DNA of 64,000 nucleotides from Acanthococcus lagerstroemiae. Its lineage: Eukaryota > Arthropoda > Insecta > Hemiptera > Eriococcidae. Position 1 is the first letter of the stretch, and each line of letters starts with the position of its first letter. The notes beneath the pieces are model-generated. The model was not told where the DNA came from and did no database searches. It saw only the letters and a list, made by a program, of their open reading frames with translations. The stretch is from contig CM063109.1 of NCBI GenBank assembly GCA_031841125.1, positions 3,572,321 to 3,636,320 on the forward strand. Reading direction: 5' to 3'. Both the position numbers and the translations under genes were made by a program. Positions 50,400-61,200 of the stretch are shown here, piece by piece.

Positions 50400-50705
50400 C
50401 ACCCACGGATTGGACAGACTGCACAACCACAGACAACCAATCAGAGCACACAACCAATAACAATAACCACTGATTGGACAGACTGCATATTCACAGACAA
50501 CCAACAGGAACGCAAGACTAAACAGGCTCACCATACGGTACTACCCTCGACTATAACTACAGGACCACAAGAGACAAATCTCATTTAGGGTACTCCACTG
50601 ATGATAGCATACCAGCCGAAAGCGCTCTGGAATACAGAAGAAGGAAAAGTGAATTGACACACCCTATAAAAGGAACAACTTTTCTAAATTTATTCTCACG
50701 TTAGT
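50400..50705 (+). mobile_element. Penelope-like element 3' region with internal repeats
   Basis: Follows the ORF stop directly. GATTGGACAGACTGCA occurs near 50,407 and 50,473 (unit about 66 bp). A hammerhead-like fold occupies 50,589-50,634. The segment after it (50,627-50,700) is also present as an inverted pair at 54.6 kb. The end is placed after CACGTT near 50,702 because the related copy at 54.6 kb diverges at the same point and array monomer sequence resumes here. Confidence 0.7.
50589..50634 (+). ncRNA. Candidate type I hammerhead ribozyme of the Penelope-like element
   Basis: The core CTGATGA (50,597-50,603) and GAAA (50,617-50,620) are both present. Stem I forms between GTACTCCA (50,589-50,596) and TGGAATAC (50,627-50,634), seven of eight pairs with one C-A mismatch. 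Stem III is minimal: A620-U625 and G621-C624 closing a two-base loop. C626 sits at the cleavage position, predicting a cut between 50,626 and 50,627. Stem II is weak (GC at 50,606-50,607 with GC at 50,614-50,615), so the copy may be degenerate or need a dimer. Hammerheads with very short stem III are known in Penelope-like elements. Confidence 0.62.
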
Positions 50706-51010
50706 CCAAAAAAGCGTCCGTACCCGCACGCATGTGTGCAGATCTGTTGAGAGGGAGAGGCGGGGACTTCTGCTCCGAGCCTTTACTGCGACAAATGAAT
50801 CGCATAACTCTGGCAGCTCTTCCTGAAATGGTCCAAAAAGGATCGGACGGCTTTGCTAGAAGCCTGTTTGGTGCACAAAAGGGTAACGCTTCTCGTCAGA
50901 TCCCCAAAAAAGGGTGAGCTGATTTAAAGAAAGATCACACCGCTCTTCTAGGGTCCCCTTGTGTGCAAGAGAAGATCGCAAAATTCTAACAACCCCCTCT
51001 CACCCCAAAA

Positions 51011-51700
51011 ACTGCAGACTTGGGCTATTTTTTATTTTATCAGCTACCAGTGGTGGTGGCGGTAGAGGGAGCTTGTTGGAGGGGCTTCGGTCAGCAAATG
51101 TCCGCCTGCTGCTCTACTTATTCATCGGTAGGAATTTCGTGTTTCTGCTCCCCTCTTTTTCCCTGTATATGCGTACTTTGCTACGTGTTCTTTAACTTTT
51201 TTTTCATTATTTGTTGTTTTTAAGTTATTCCTTTTGGATGAGAAACGATTACTGGTATTTCTTGAACGGCTATTAGTGTAATAAATTGGAAATGCAAATC
51301 TACTTTGAGGGTTTCCGAATCCATTTTTTGTGAAGGTTCCTAGTTAATAAAAAAATGGTATATTGTAAGTACAATATCACCTGTATAATGTCATAATTCC
51401 GGATTTCAATTTAAATTTTCTCCATAATTTCCGTATTTTTCAACTGTGGGACCTTCGTGCAGTGCTTTTTGTACGTCAGTGTACATAATTACCTTTTTTT
51501 GAACTTGTGGGTTATGATATTACACCGATCACTGAAAATTCAAACAGCTTTTTGGAAACACAAACGAACACAGTGTAGTTCGAATTAACTTCTTATCACA
51601 TCGCTTAAAAATTATTGACATCGAAGAAGATGAGTGTTTTGGAAAATCCTTCTCCTTTTCTGTGTGAGGTCAAAATTGCTGGTATTTTCCCTTCTATTCA
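51011..51700. other. No gene recognised
   Basis: AT-rich with a GGT/GGC-rich stretch near 51,050. Nothing supportable. Confidence 0.35.
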
Positions 51701-53470
51701 CACCGTTTCAGGTGTTTTCTTATTGATTGCTAGACTAGACGGACCCAAACAGCGAAATTCCGCGAGTACCTTCTTCGTTCACCAGCTCCATTGTGTTTTA
51801 GTAAACAGCCTCGATGGTGTCTGAGTGCTGAACCGCCAATACACCGCCACTGCATCGGCTTTCGGTACGTGGATTACCCTGTCATCGTACACGTCGAGAA
51901 GTGCGAATGAAAGTCCTCATTGTTTTCTGTGAAAACACGAGTCAAAAAACCTTCTTTGTACGCTTTATTTACGCTAAGACGAGATTAAAGGGCTCGGGTG
52001 GGTACGAAATAACAACGCGTATGCTGGCAGAACTTACTCTCGTGAAACGCGTATACTCGTTGGTCGTTAGACGTGACACGGCGAAAAGGCAAAGAGTCGG
52101 CGGCACGGGCACGAGTTAAGGGCGTTTAAACGAATTAGAAAACAGCATCGAGCAACGTGCTGGCGGTTTTCGTCTCCTGAAGAATCATCGAGAGCAGAAT
52201 AGTTCGAGTTACTACCTACGACGAACTTTAATGTCTCACCGTCGATAGCGAAAGAGCACCCTAATATCACTTCTCGTCTCCCATCTACGTCTTAATTTAT
52301 CAGACACGTTACCAGGGTGTATACAGATCGTAAAATATTTGTTCGCTCTTCAACTTCCATCAACTGCAGCTGTCTCGAGTTTTCACTTTTTTCGGCGCGA
52401 GGGGTTGACATATCCATAATACATATCTTTTCGTAGACGTATAGAAGAAGTCGTGAGGGCGAGCTGTGTGTCTGGGAGCAAAAGGAAAAGGTCACGAGGG
52501 ATAGTGCAATGTACGTATTGAACGCGATGCAGAGCTTCTTCCTGGAAAGGTATTCTGGGTGTTACCTTTCCCGCCAAACAATCGGGTTTTTACAATTTAT
52601 CTTGCCCGATCCCTGTAAAGACAAGAACCTCCAGCATACTCGAGATTAAGGGCCTTCAATCCCCCTTGTACGTGAACTTCACATAAATTCGATCTGATAC
52701 TTTGCTATGGAGCCAATTAAGTGGCGACAAAAGCGGGGCACTGCTTTGCGTTTTCTAGAAAGAATATTAAAAGAGCGAGAGCCGATACAATCGAGTGTTT
52801 CCAACATGACCAACCATGACCTCGTTCTTCATTCGCCCAACTCCGGTCGTACAAAATGTTTCTCTCTCATAATCACTTAAAAAGGAACAGTTCTGTAAAT
52901 TGCAACCGTTTATTAAATTTGCACTGTACTAACGTTAATCTTCGAGCGAACATGGGATTCTGGGATTCGCGAGCAACGTTCGCAGTATTTTTATTTTAAA
53001 CGCATCTCGCATCGGTGTGTCGAATTGAGATATGCAGGAGAGCTTCGCAATGTGCGCAACATAAAATAACGCGCTCTGATAAAAACCCAACGTCATAATT
53101 TCGTCGCACAAGCGGAAGAAATTGCAGGAAGATTTTGCACTTCCGTTTAGGTAGTCTAATAAAAACAAAACTATATAGGTATTCTAATGGTTTTTTTTTT
53201 TTTTTTTTTTTTTTTTTGCTTCTGTACCTTCTTCTTATTTACTATATATAATATAGCATATATTACTTATACTGTTTACTCGTTCCGCTCATTTTTCTAT
53301 CGTGTTCCAATTTTAACGCGAGGGTAGTAAAATTTGATACACGCTTGCGCTGTTTTCCGCCTGATCGCTGAATTATTTAGGTGCTCGGTAGCAGCACGTA
53401 CGAAGAATTAGCCCGGCCCGAAAAGTAACCCGTTATATCCGCTGAGTCTTTTGTTCCGTAAGAGCGAACA
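51701..53470. promoter_or_regulatory. CpG-rich block; possible regulatory DNA
   Basis: A long CpG-enriched segment with small domainless frames on both strands. It includes a 27-T run (53,191-53,217). Confidence 0.25.
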
Positions 53471-53479
53471 CTCCATTGA

Positions 53480-54250
53480 AATATGAACAAAACCTGCAAT
53501 ATTACCCTACGGCCCTACAAGTATTGACGATTTGATAACGGTGAATAGCCCGATACAAATCAACATCTTACATCTGAAACAAGGCAAAATTGACGCAGGA
53601 TGTAAAACTAACAAAAAACCAACAACCCGCTCAAAATTTATGAAGCGGCAAAATCGGCCAACAGCCCAACACTGATGACCTGCAATTGAAAAACGGCTCG
53701 ATGTTGGAAAATAGTATATAATAACAAACTACCCGATGCAAACAACCGAAATCTGAAGAACAGCCTAATACTGGGTGAATACCTCAGAATTGACGAGCAG
53801 TTTGCAGCAGAGGACAAACAGTCCACATGTTAATACCATGTACACCTGACAGACGGACTCTAAATCTGCCCAACGCTTCAGAACTGGAAAGTACTAAATT
53901 AATAACGACGCATATTGTCTGGGGGAAAAAAACACCCAGTACGAATGAAATCGCTCAGAACTTAGAAACTGCCCAAAATTAACAAAGCGTACAACCGTAC
54001 ACGTGTAACAAACAGCCCGATACTGCGTGGTTCGTAACTAAGGGCGGGAGAAGTCTTCCTCAAAACTAATAAACGGTTCAAAACGGATGATCAACAGCCT
54101 GAAACCGGCGAAGCTGATGACTTTGATAAAGCTAAGAACCAGTTCTCCAGTGAAGACTCCCCAAAATTACCATCAGCCCAAATTTATTTCTTGTGTTAAA
54201 CAACTAAACAAACGATTCTCAATATCTTAAAAAATAATACTTCACAATCA
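53480..54250. repeat. Degenerate AC-rich repeat (AACAGCCCRAWACTG-type words)
   Basis: Variants of AACAGCCCGATACTG or CTGCCCAAAATT recur irregularly every 25-100 bp (near 53,545, 53,664, 53,764, 53,867, 53,974, 54,014, 54,096 and 54,175). No unit boundary could be fixed. Confidence 0.4.
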
Positions 54251-54537
54251 TGAAGAAGAAATGTCCTTGGATTTCGTCATCCTGAAATTATTAATCCATC
54301 AGAAAAAATTAAAGCCAAAAATAGCGGTGAAAACGGAAGAAAATGAAAGGAAACACAAATAACTTTAACTGATTGTTGTTTGAAATTTGAGGTTACCGGG
54401 AAGGAAGATGGGACTTAAAATATTGAGAACAATTGCTTACTGAACTGATGATATCACTAAAACACATTTTGACCTTATTTTAGTGCTGGTGAATTGTTTC
54501 TAACTTTTGTAACAAAGACCATTTAGACCTAGAGAAA

Positions 54538-54663
54538 CATATTCTATTTTTAGGGTGTGCCAATTCACTTTTTCTTCTTCTGTGGTCCAGCTCTGGACTA
54601 CAGAAGAAGAAAAAGTGAATTGGCACACTCTACAAATGGAATATTACAAAGTTCATTCACGTT
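54538..54663. mobile_element. Head-to-head inverted pair of Penelope-like terminal sequence
   Basis: The right arm starts TGGACTACAGAAGAAG at 54,594 and matches the sequence after the hammerhead-like site at 50,627 (TGGAATACAGAAGAAG) through AAAAGTGAATTG, CACAC and on to CACGTT near 54,660. The left arm is its inverted copy: read on the minus strand from 54,589 it starts TGGACCACAGAAGAAG and continues to about 54,538. Four bases (GCTC) separate the arms. There is no coding sequence. Confidence 0.8.
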
Positions 54664-55634
54664 CCGAAATGGACACAAAGCTAAAGAGACATGTATCCGA
54701 ATATAGAGGTTAAATTTGGAATTCTCTCAAAATACTAGTCTAAAAACAAGTTTTCTATACGGAGGTTACAAACTGATCCCAGAAACATCAAAAAAGACAT
54801 TTTTGGCCACTTTGAGGGCTATTAGAGGAGAAACTAAGAGTGTTGGGAAATGGGGCAACGGATTTGAAATCAGCACGAAAAAAAAATCATCCGGAAATGA
54901 TAGTTCCGATCCACCGGCATTTATGGTGTTGTGTGTATTTTTCCTTAATTGGCAAATTACTCGATAATATTTGTATTTATCTTGTATTTTTCATAATGGC
55001 TTGCAATTATCGCGAAGATTCATGGATTTACTATTTTAAAAATATGTCTTTAGTACAGTAAACGTAATTTTCGAGTTTTCTCTCCCTTAATGTTGCAACC
55101 GAATTCATGAACATTGAAAACTTCAAAAATGATTATTGATATTGCGATTCAAAAAAATTTTGACCGTTCTCTTTCGGCTCCTTGGTAACTTACTAAACCT
55201 GCAACGAAGGTCGAACTTGTGTCAAAAATGATCCCAATTACATTCTACACCCAGAACATGATGATGATGTACTCGGCTTTGCGCGTAGCTGTCCCAGTTT
55301 TCAAGGTAGCGTTAAAATAAAATTAAGTTCATATACCTTAAAATTTATCAAATGATATACAATTTGCTATTTTTCAAAATTCCCCCCCCCGTGCCTCATT
55401 CTCTTCCTTTGCTTTTTGACAGTTACTCACTCTAGTTCTCAGCATGAAGTAAACATGATACCCGTGATAACCAGAAAAATCTTATAGATATTACACTTCT
55501 AGATTTTTTAATTCTGAATCGCACTTTCCTCCCGGCCCTAGGTATAAATTAGAGTCGAAATAATGTCGAAAATATCAAAAATAAATAATTCATGCACAAT
55601 AAAAACATGAAATACTATGTTCACATTATTCTAA
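54664..55634. other. AT-rich sequence, no gene recognised
   Basis: Short overlapping frames at 54,716-55,061 carry no domain. A C run lies near 55,383. Confidence 0.35.
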
Positions 55635-56758
55635 TTAAGGTAAGGTTGCCTCCTATTTCTAATTTGCCCTCAACCCGAGCCCTGGAATCCGCCCTTTCGA
55701 GCATTACTTCAGAGACGTCGGGGAGGCTGGTAGGGCTGTCTTAGGCTTCTTCCCTTCTGGCCGAAAAACCGGCCTAGTTCGAAATCTGGCGAGTTGCTGT
55801 GTGGGTTTGAAACCGGGACCTTTGGATTCCGAGACCAACGCGCTTTCCACTCGGCCAACCAGATATTCAAGGTAAGGTTGCCTAATGGACCCTATCTTTT
55901 TTTTCGGGTTTGGAAGGACCCCAATAGCCCCACGGAAGGTGGAAATGGGCTTAAACTGTACAGAAGCCTTGGCTATCACACCCTCTGAAACAGCATCCAA
56001 AAAAACAAATTCCCCGATTTTTGGCAAATTTTTTTGTAAAATGGTAGCTTTTCCAAGAATTTTCTTTTGGGCGCCTATTATGAATCCCCACTTCTTATTT
56101 TAAAAATCGCAGTAATCATCAAATAAACTCGTATTTATTGAAAATTGTCGATCTGAAAATCATAAAAATCATATAAACATACAATATATCGAAAAGTAAG
56201 TCTTCAAAATTACGAAAATCATTCAGAACCATTTTCACGGCCGAAGTCATTTTTTCTGGGGTCCAGTCTTTCCGAACTTTCACCATCTGTAACATAAATA
56301 ATCATTATTTAACTCAAAGTTGCCCAATCAATGAAATTTATACTACTGAGATGCGTGAAAGAAAAGTCAACAAAAGGGGTTCGCATTAGGCGCCCACATC
56401 ACGTAATTTTCAAATGAACTTACTTTGGATTAGGAAGCTACAACTTCAAAAACCAAATACACTGCCTAAAAGGGTTTGAAATAAACTACACTTCACACAA
56501 ATCTGAAAAATTATGTATACATTTTTGTTGAAAATTATAGCTGAAAACATGAAATCCGAAAAAAAAGTTTGATTATCAATTTTCATTTTTCTGCACTTTT
56601 TTATTTGCTTGCGAAATGCTAGTTTTTGGATGAATTTTATCTATGACTTGAAGAACTGTACAACATAATTTTTTTTCGGCCAGAGAACGCTACAAACATC
56701 GGAGATAATCGAGGGGTACATATTAGGAGAGGGTCCATATTGGGCAGCCTCACCTTAA
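55635..56758. mobile_element. TIR DNA transposon (non-autonomous), ~0.9 kb, carrying a SINE in its left TIR
   Basis: With the SINE and one target duplication removed, the left end reads GGTAAGGTTGCCTAATGG then ACCCT; the reverse complement of the right end reads GGTGAGGCTGCCCAATATGG then ACCCT. TTAA flanks both ends (55,635-55,638 and 56,755-56,758), although TA alone is an equally valid target reading because the termini are palindromic there. An internal inverted pair (GGGCGCCTATTATGAATCCCC near 56,068 and its mirror near 56,375) adds to the foldback character. No transposase. The superfamily is not assigned. Confidence 0.75.
55637..55883 (-). mobile_element. tRNA-derived SINE (217 bp) with perfect 15-bp target duplication
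   Basis: AAGGTAAGGTTGCCT is repeated exactly at 55,637-55,651 and 55,869-55,883. The insert between (55,652-55,868), read on the minus strand, starts with a tRNA-like head: a 7-bp acceptor-like stem ATCTGGT/GCCAGAT, an A box TGGCCGAGTGG (55,848-55,858) and a B box GGTTTCAAACC (55,804-55,814). The TGGCCGAGTGG form points to a tRNA-Ser-class ancestor. It is not a working tRNA because the T-arm pairs poorly and about 12 extra bases precede the acceptor 3' strand. The tail has no long poly-A. Confidence 0.85.
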
Positions 56759-57660
56759 TGGTATTTACCCCTATTCGTAAGAGCTCCAATTTTCAATTTC
56801 ATGTCGAATAATCCCAAAATCCAGCATGTCAGTTTCCTTTTTTTCTTGTGTGTATGTGTTAATGAAAGCATTAGCGTAAATGGGAAAAGAGCTTAGGGGG
56901 ACCTAGCTCCTCAGAAAGTCTGAAAGTTACATACTGTGGGTTAAAGAGGTGGGGGTCATACTCCATACTATACAAAGTTGCGAGCGAAGTAAGCGAAAAA
57001 TTATTAGCCCCTCCTTCTTCTTACTCTTGAAATGTGTTATGTGTGCTTATGAATGAAAGTTTGGATAGTTTCATTATTCTAGTCCTTACAAGACCCAATT
57101 AAACACTCGTACATACTAATAAAAATGTGTGGTTCTCAAGGGCTGGGGGAGGAGGTAAAAAAGAGTCCTATGGATGAGAAAGTACGAAGACAGGAAATTT
57201 GTTTCAAGGGTATTTGATTCGTCTCTTGGTTGTAGAACTCGGTGAAAGAAGAAAACTTTCAAAAATGTTTACATTCTGCCTGTGAGGCAAGTTTTTTGTA
57301 ATTAATCTGGGAACTACTCCGGTCGATAATTAGTTAGAAAACCTTTCGCTACTTTAAAATAATTTGTAAATCTTATTTTTTCCGATGATTACGCAATGAT
57401 ATTCGAAACAGAATCGGTAATTCGTGTACGAGTGTGTGCGTATTATAAAACTGCAATCTTTAGGGAAGCGAACAGTCAGCCTATTTTCGATGGAGTACTA
57501 CCTACCACAAATACCTGAGGCTCGGATAACTTGAATTCTCGATACAAAGTACAAATTGTTTCTCAAGCAGACTAAGGTGTTCTACTTAGTGTTGGTCTTT
57601 TCTGCACTTCGACATCGCCCCTTGTGTTGTAAGATGTTTTTTTCTCTTCCTAAAGTAGCT
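56759..57660. other. No gene recognised
   Basis: AT-rich with a GTTGCGAGCGAAGTAAGCGAA phrase near 56,977. No defined repeat. Confidence 0.35.
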
Positions 57661-58172
57661 TCTTTTAACTGAGTAATTGAAACATTATACCAGCACGATG
57701 GCAATGGGTCGTAATCGATGGTCGCATTTTATTAAATTACAGTCGAACGAGGCGAGCGAATTTGTGAGTACTCTCTGTCGTCGACGACGATACAGTCACA
57801 TCGCATCGCCAACTAAATGTAATACGACGTTTCATTTTTAACCCGCTCTCGTTTCCCATCTAGTAATAAACGATAATGCGATAAGGAGTGACATAGTGGT
57901 AGACCTAACATATTCCGTTTCATTCTGGGGCATTTTTTATTGTCAACCGGTGATTTAAATTTCAAGCGGCCGACATATCCTTCACAGCAGATTTAGCTTA
58001 GCACGCAGATCTGCGAGCCCCGCTTGTAACCAAACGGGTGATATATGAAACGCTCTTAAAAAACGCGAAATAGCCTTTCCAGTTGGGTTATACGTACGCA
58101 CGACGAGAATATCTTTTACCCAAAGATCAATGTTTCTCAGTGAGTCACCTCTCTGATTTTACATGTCCACTT
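57661..58172. promoter_or_regulatory. CpG-rich block directly upstream of the Gypsy insertion
   Basis: CpG-enriched, apparently single-copy sequence, the target region into which the LTR element inserted. No exon recognised. Confidence 0.2.
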
Positions 58173-58176
58173 TTAG

Positions 58177-58240
58177 TGTGTAATAAACGTTCAACTGAAT
58201 AATGTGGTATTCATTTCATGTTCCAACCGGGAACATCTCA
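58177..58240 (+). repeat. 5' LTR, only the terminal 62-64 bp present
   Basis: From TGTAATAAAC at 58,179 to the terminal CA at 58,240 the sequence is identical to the end of the 3' LTR (62 of 62 bases). Upstream of 58,177 it does not resemble the first 89 bases of the 3' LTR, so most or all of U3 is missing. Confidence 0.88.
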
Positions 58241-58241
58241 A

Positions 58242-58255
58242 TGGCGACGAGGATG
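58242..58255 (+). other. Primer-binding site, tRNA-Ser(GCU) type
   Basis: TGGCGACGAGGATG, one base after the LTR, is complementary over 14 bases to the 3' end of animal tRNA-Ser(GCU) (CATCCTCGTCG plus CCA), as I know that tRNA. Confidence 0.8.
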
Positions 58256-58264
58256 TTCGTTTAA

Positions 58265-61200
58265 TTGATTTTTCGAAAATCTCGAAAAACTCACTCATGT
58301 ATGAGAACTAACGTATTTGATTATTTTTCGGCGAAAACGTGCTCGCGAAAAAATTGTGTTAAAATGACCTCATTCGTAGGAACGGTACCAGTTTTTGATC
58401 CGGACAAGGATGATTTTGATACTTGGTTAGATATTTTTAATTCTTATTGCGACGTGAACAACGTAATAGAAAAGAAAGTGCACCTATTTATAGTTACAAT
58501 TGGAACTAAGGTGTACGCATCGTTGAGAGCAGCATGTGCTCCGGAGAATCCACGATCAAAAAAGTTTGAGGAGCTGAAGGATATAGTAAAAACATTTGTA
58601 ATTCCGAAACCGTCTGTTACGGCGGAAAGAGCGAAATTCCGAGCTCGACTACAAAATACCGGAGAATCTTTGGGGCAGTACATCGTCGAGTTGAAGAAGT
58701 TAGCTGCGACATGTAATTTTGGTACTCAATTATCGATTAATCTACGTGATCAGTTAGTGCATGGAATTCGTGACCCAAACGTGAAAAAACGTATTTATGA
58801 AGAAGATGACCCTACGTGGGACACCGTTCTAAAGATCGTTCAGAGTTGTGATGCGGCTAATGTGAGTTTGGCCATGGAAAAGAAATTGGAAGTCTCGACA
58901 CTGCAACATCTGCAGGGAAATCGTAAGTCAACGTGGGAAAAAGAACAACACGGTCAACGATGTTCCTGTTGCGGTTACACGAATCACGTATTTCGTCAGT
59001 GTAAATTCAAAAATTTTGAATGTAGAAATTGTGGTAAAGTTGGTCATTTGATGAAGGTTTGTAAAGCCAAGAACGTGAAAAATGATAGTCATAATTATCA
59101 ACGTAAAGGTGCTGATTATAAAAAAGAATCGCAATCGGATAACGTAAAAAAATCTGATAGTAAAAATTGGAGAGATAAAAATCATAACGTAAAGAAAACT
59201 ACGGACGCTGAGGAGGCGTCATTATTTGTGGATGAGCCTATGGGAGAAAATCGTTTTTTCAATATTCGTTGCCCAGCCAGTGATGGTAAAAAGATTGTTT
59301 TTCTAGATGTTTTGTTGAATAACGTAAATTATAAAATGGAGCTGGACAATGGGGCAGATATTTCAGCTATCAGTGAGGAACTTTATAAAGAAGAATTTAG
59401 TTCTCTGGCACTTGAAAAGGTTAACAATGTGCAACTCGCATACGACGGCAACCCAATTAAATCATTAGGATGTATTTATGTTGATGTAGAATTTTCAGGT
59501 AACAAGGCTATCAATCAACGCTTATTTGTGGTCGAAAATGGAGGACACCCGATCCTAGGTCGTGAATGGTACCCGGCTTTAGGTATCAAAGTCATGGTGG
59601 ATGTGACACCTCAGAGTAAAATAAGAAAGGTGTCAGGAGACCACGCTGAAGAGGCGATAGAAACGTTAATCAAGGAAAATACGGTAGTTTTTACTGAAAC
59701 ATTAGGTACTTTTAAAAATGTTGTAGCAAGTTTATGCTTAAAAGATGGAGCGAGGCCTAAGTTTGTAAGACCGCGTTCATTACCGTGGAAAATACGTGAA
59801 AAAGTAGATTTAGAATTAGATCGCTTAGTTAAAACTGGAATTTTAGAACCAGTCCATCATTCAGACTGGGGTTCGCCGATTGTAGTTGCTGTTAAAGCTG
59901 ATAAAAGTATTCGGTTATGTGGAGATTACAGTCAGACTGTAAATCCCCAAATAAAGGTGGATAAACATCCCCTTCCACTTATTGACGATTTGTTCACTCA
60001 GATCTCTAACTGTACGCATTATTCGAAAATAGATTTATCGCAAGCGTATCAACAATTGTTACTGGATGAAGCGTCACGAGATATTCTAACTATTTCTACT
60101 CATAAAGGGCTCTTCAAGCCAAAACGTTTAATGTTCGGAGTCTCGTCAGCTCCTAGTATTTTTCAAAGAGAAATCGAAAAAATGTTTGTTGGTTTGGATT
60201 TTGTGGTAGTATATTTAGACGATATTTTGATTGGCGGTAGAGATTTCAAACACCACCTTGAAATGCTTACCGAGGTCATTAACAGGTTAAAATTAGCTGG
60301 TGTTACAGTAAATGAGAAAAAGTGTTCATTTTTTCAATCGGAATTAAAGTACCTTGGTTATATCATTAATAAAGAGGGAATTACCAGCGACCCTCATAAA
60401 GTAAAAGCTATAGTAGAATGTTCTCATCCTACAGATGTTAAAAGTTTACAAAGTTTTTTAGGGTTGATTGCTTCTGTTAATAAATTTATTCCTAACGCAT
60501 CAACTTTATTAAATCCTCTTTATCAGTTACTAGAAAAGAATCAAGTGTTTAAATGGAATAATAGATGCGAGGAAGCTTTTCAGAAAATTAAAGTAGTCTT
60601 GAGTAAATCAAATTTTTTAGCTCATTTCAACCCTAATTATAAATTAAAAGTCAAATGTGATGCAAGTCCATACGGTATTGGTGGAGTTCTTATTCAGTTA
60701 GAAAATAATGTTGAAAAACCTGTATGTTTTGCTTCAAGGTCTCTTAATTCGGCCGAGAAGAAGTACGCGCAAATTGACAAGGAGGCCCTTGCAATCGTCT
60801 TTTGTTTAAAAAAATTTAACAAGTATTTGTTTTTATCCCATTTTATTCTTGAGACGGATCACAAGCCCTTAACGTTTATTTTTGGTGAAAAGAAAGGGTT
60901 ACCTCAAGTAGTCGCTAATAGATTGCAACGATACGCCCTAGTTTTAGCAGATTATGATTTCACCATCAAATATATAACGTCGAAAAATAACGTAATTGCA
61001 GACGGGCTATCGAGAGTTCCGTTAGAAGAAGGTAATGATAACGTAAAGGAAGTTTCAGGTATTAATTTCCTAACTAACGTTTTTGATAAAATTAACGTAA
61101 AAATAATTCAGGAGAAAACTTTGACAGACGAAATTTTAAGTAAAGTAATGGAATACGTTATTTCAGGTTGGCCTAGGAAATGTCCTTCTGAAATGCGCCA

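Larger units (their letters stand above)
48471..51010. repeat. Degenerate tandem array (unit ~70-110 bp), interrupted by two retroelements
   Basis: Monomers share the words CAGACGGTCCAAAAAAGATCAGACGATTTTACTGGAGGCCTCGTGTGC in degraded form. Copies are visible near 48,618, 48,691, 48,802, 48,872, 49,460, 49,530, 50,830 and 50,940. The array is split by an I-type LINE tail (48,984-49,430) and a Penelope-like fragment (about 49,970-50,705); monomer sequence resumes after each. Confidence 0.65.

Noticed and set aside
53670..53700. CTGATGA followed by GAAAAA, as a hammerhead
   Set aside because: No stem II and no pairing for stems I or III.
55790..55875. Functional minus-strand tRNA gene
   Set aside because: A and B boxes and an acceptor-like stem exist, but the T-arm pairs poorly, extra bases precede the 3' acceptor strand, and the unit sits inside a 217-bp insert with target duplication, so it is a SINE head.
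58080..58176. Full-length 5' LTR upstream of 58,177
   Set aside because: The sequence does not match the first 89 bases of the 3' LTR at any reasonable offset.
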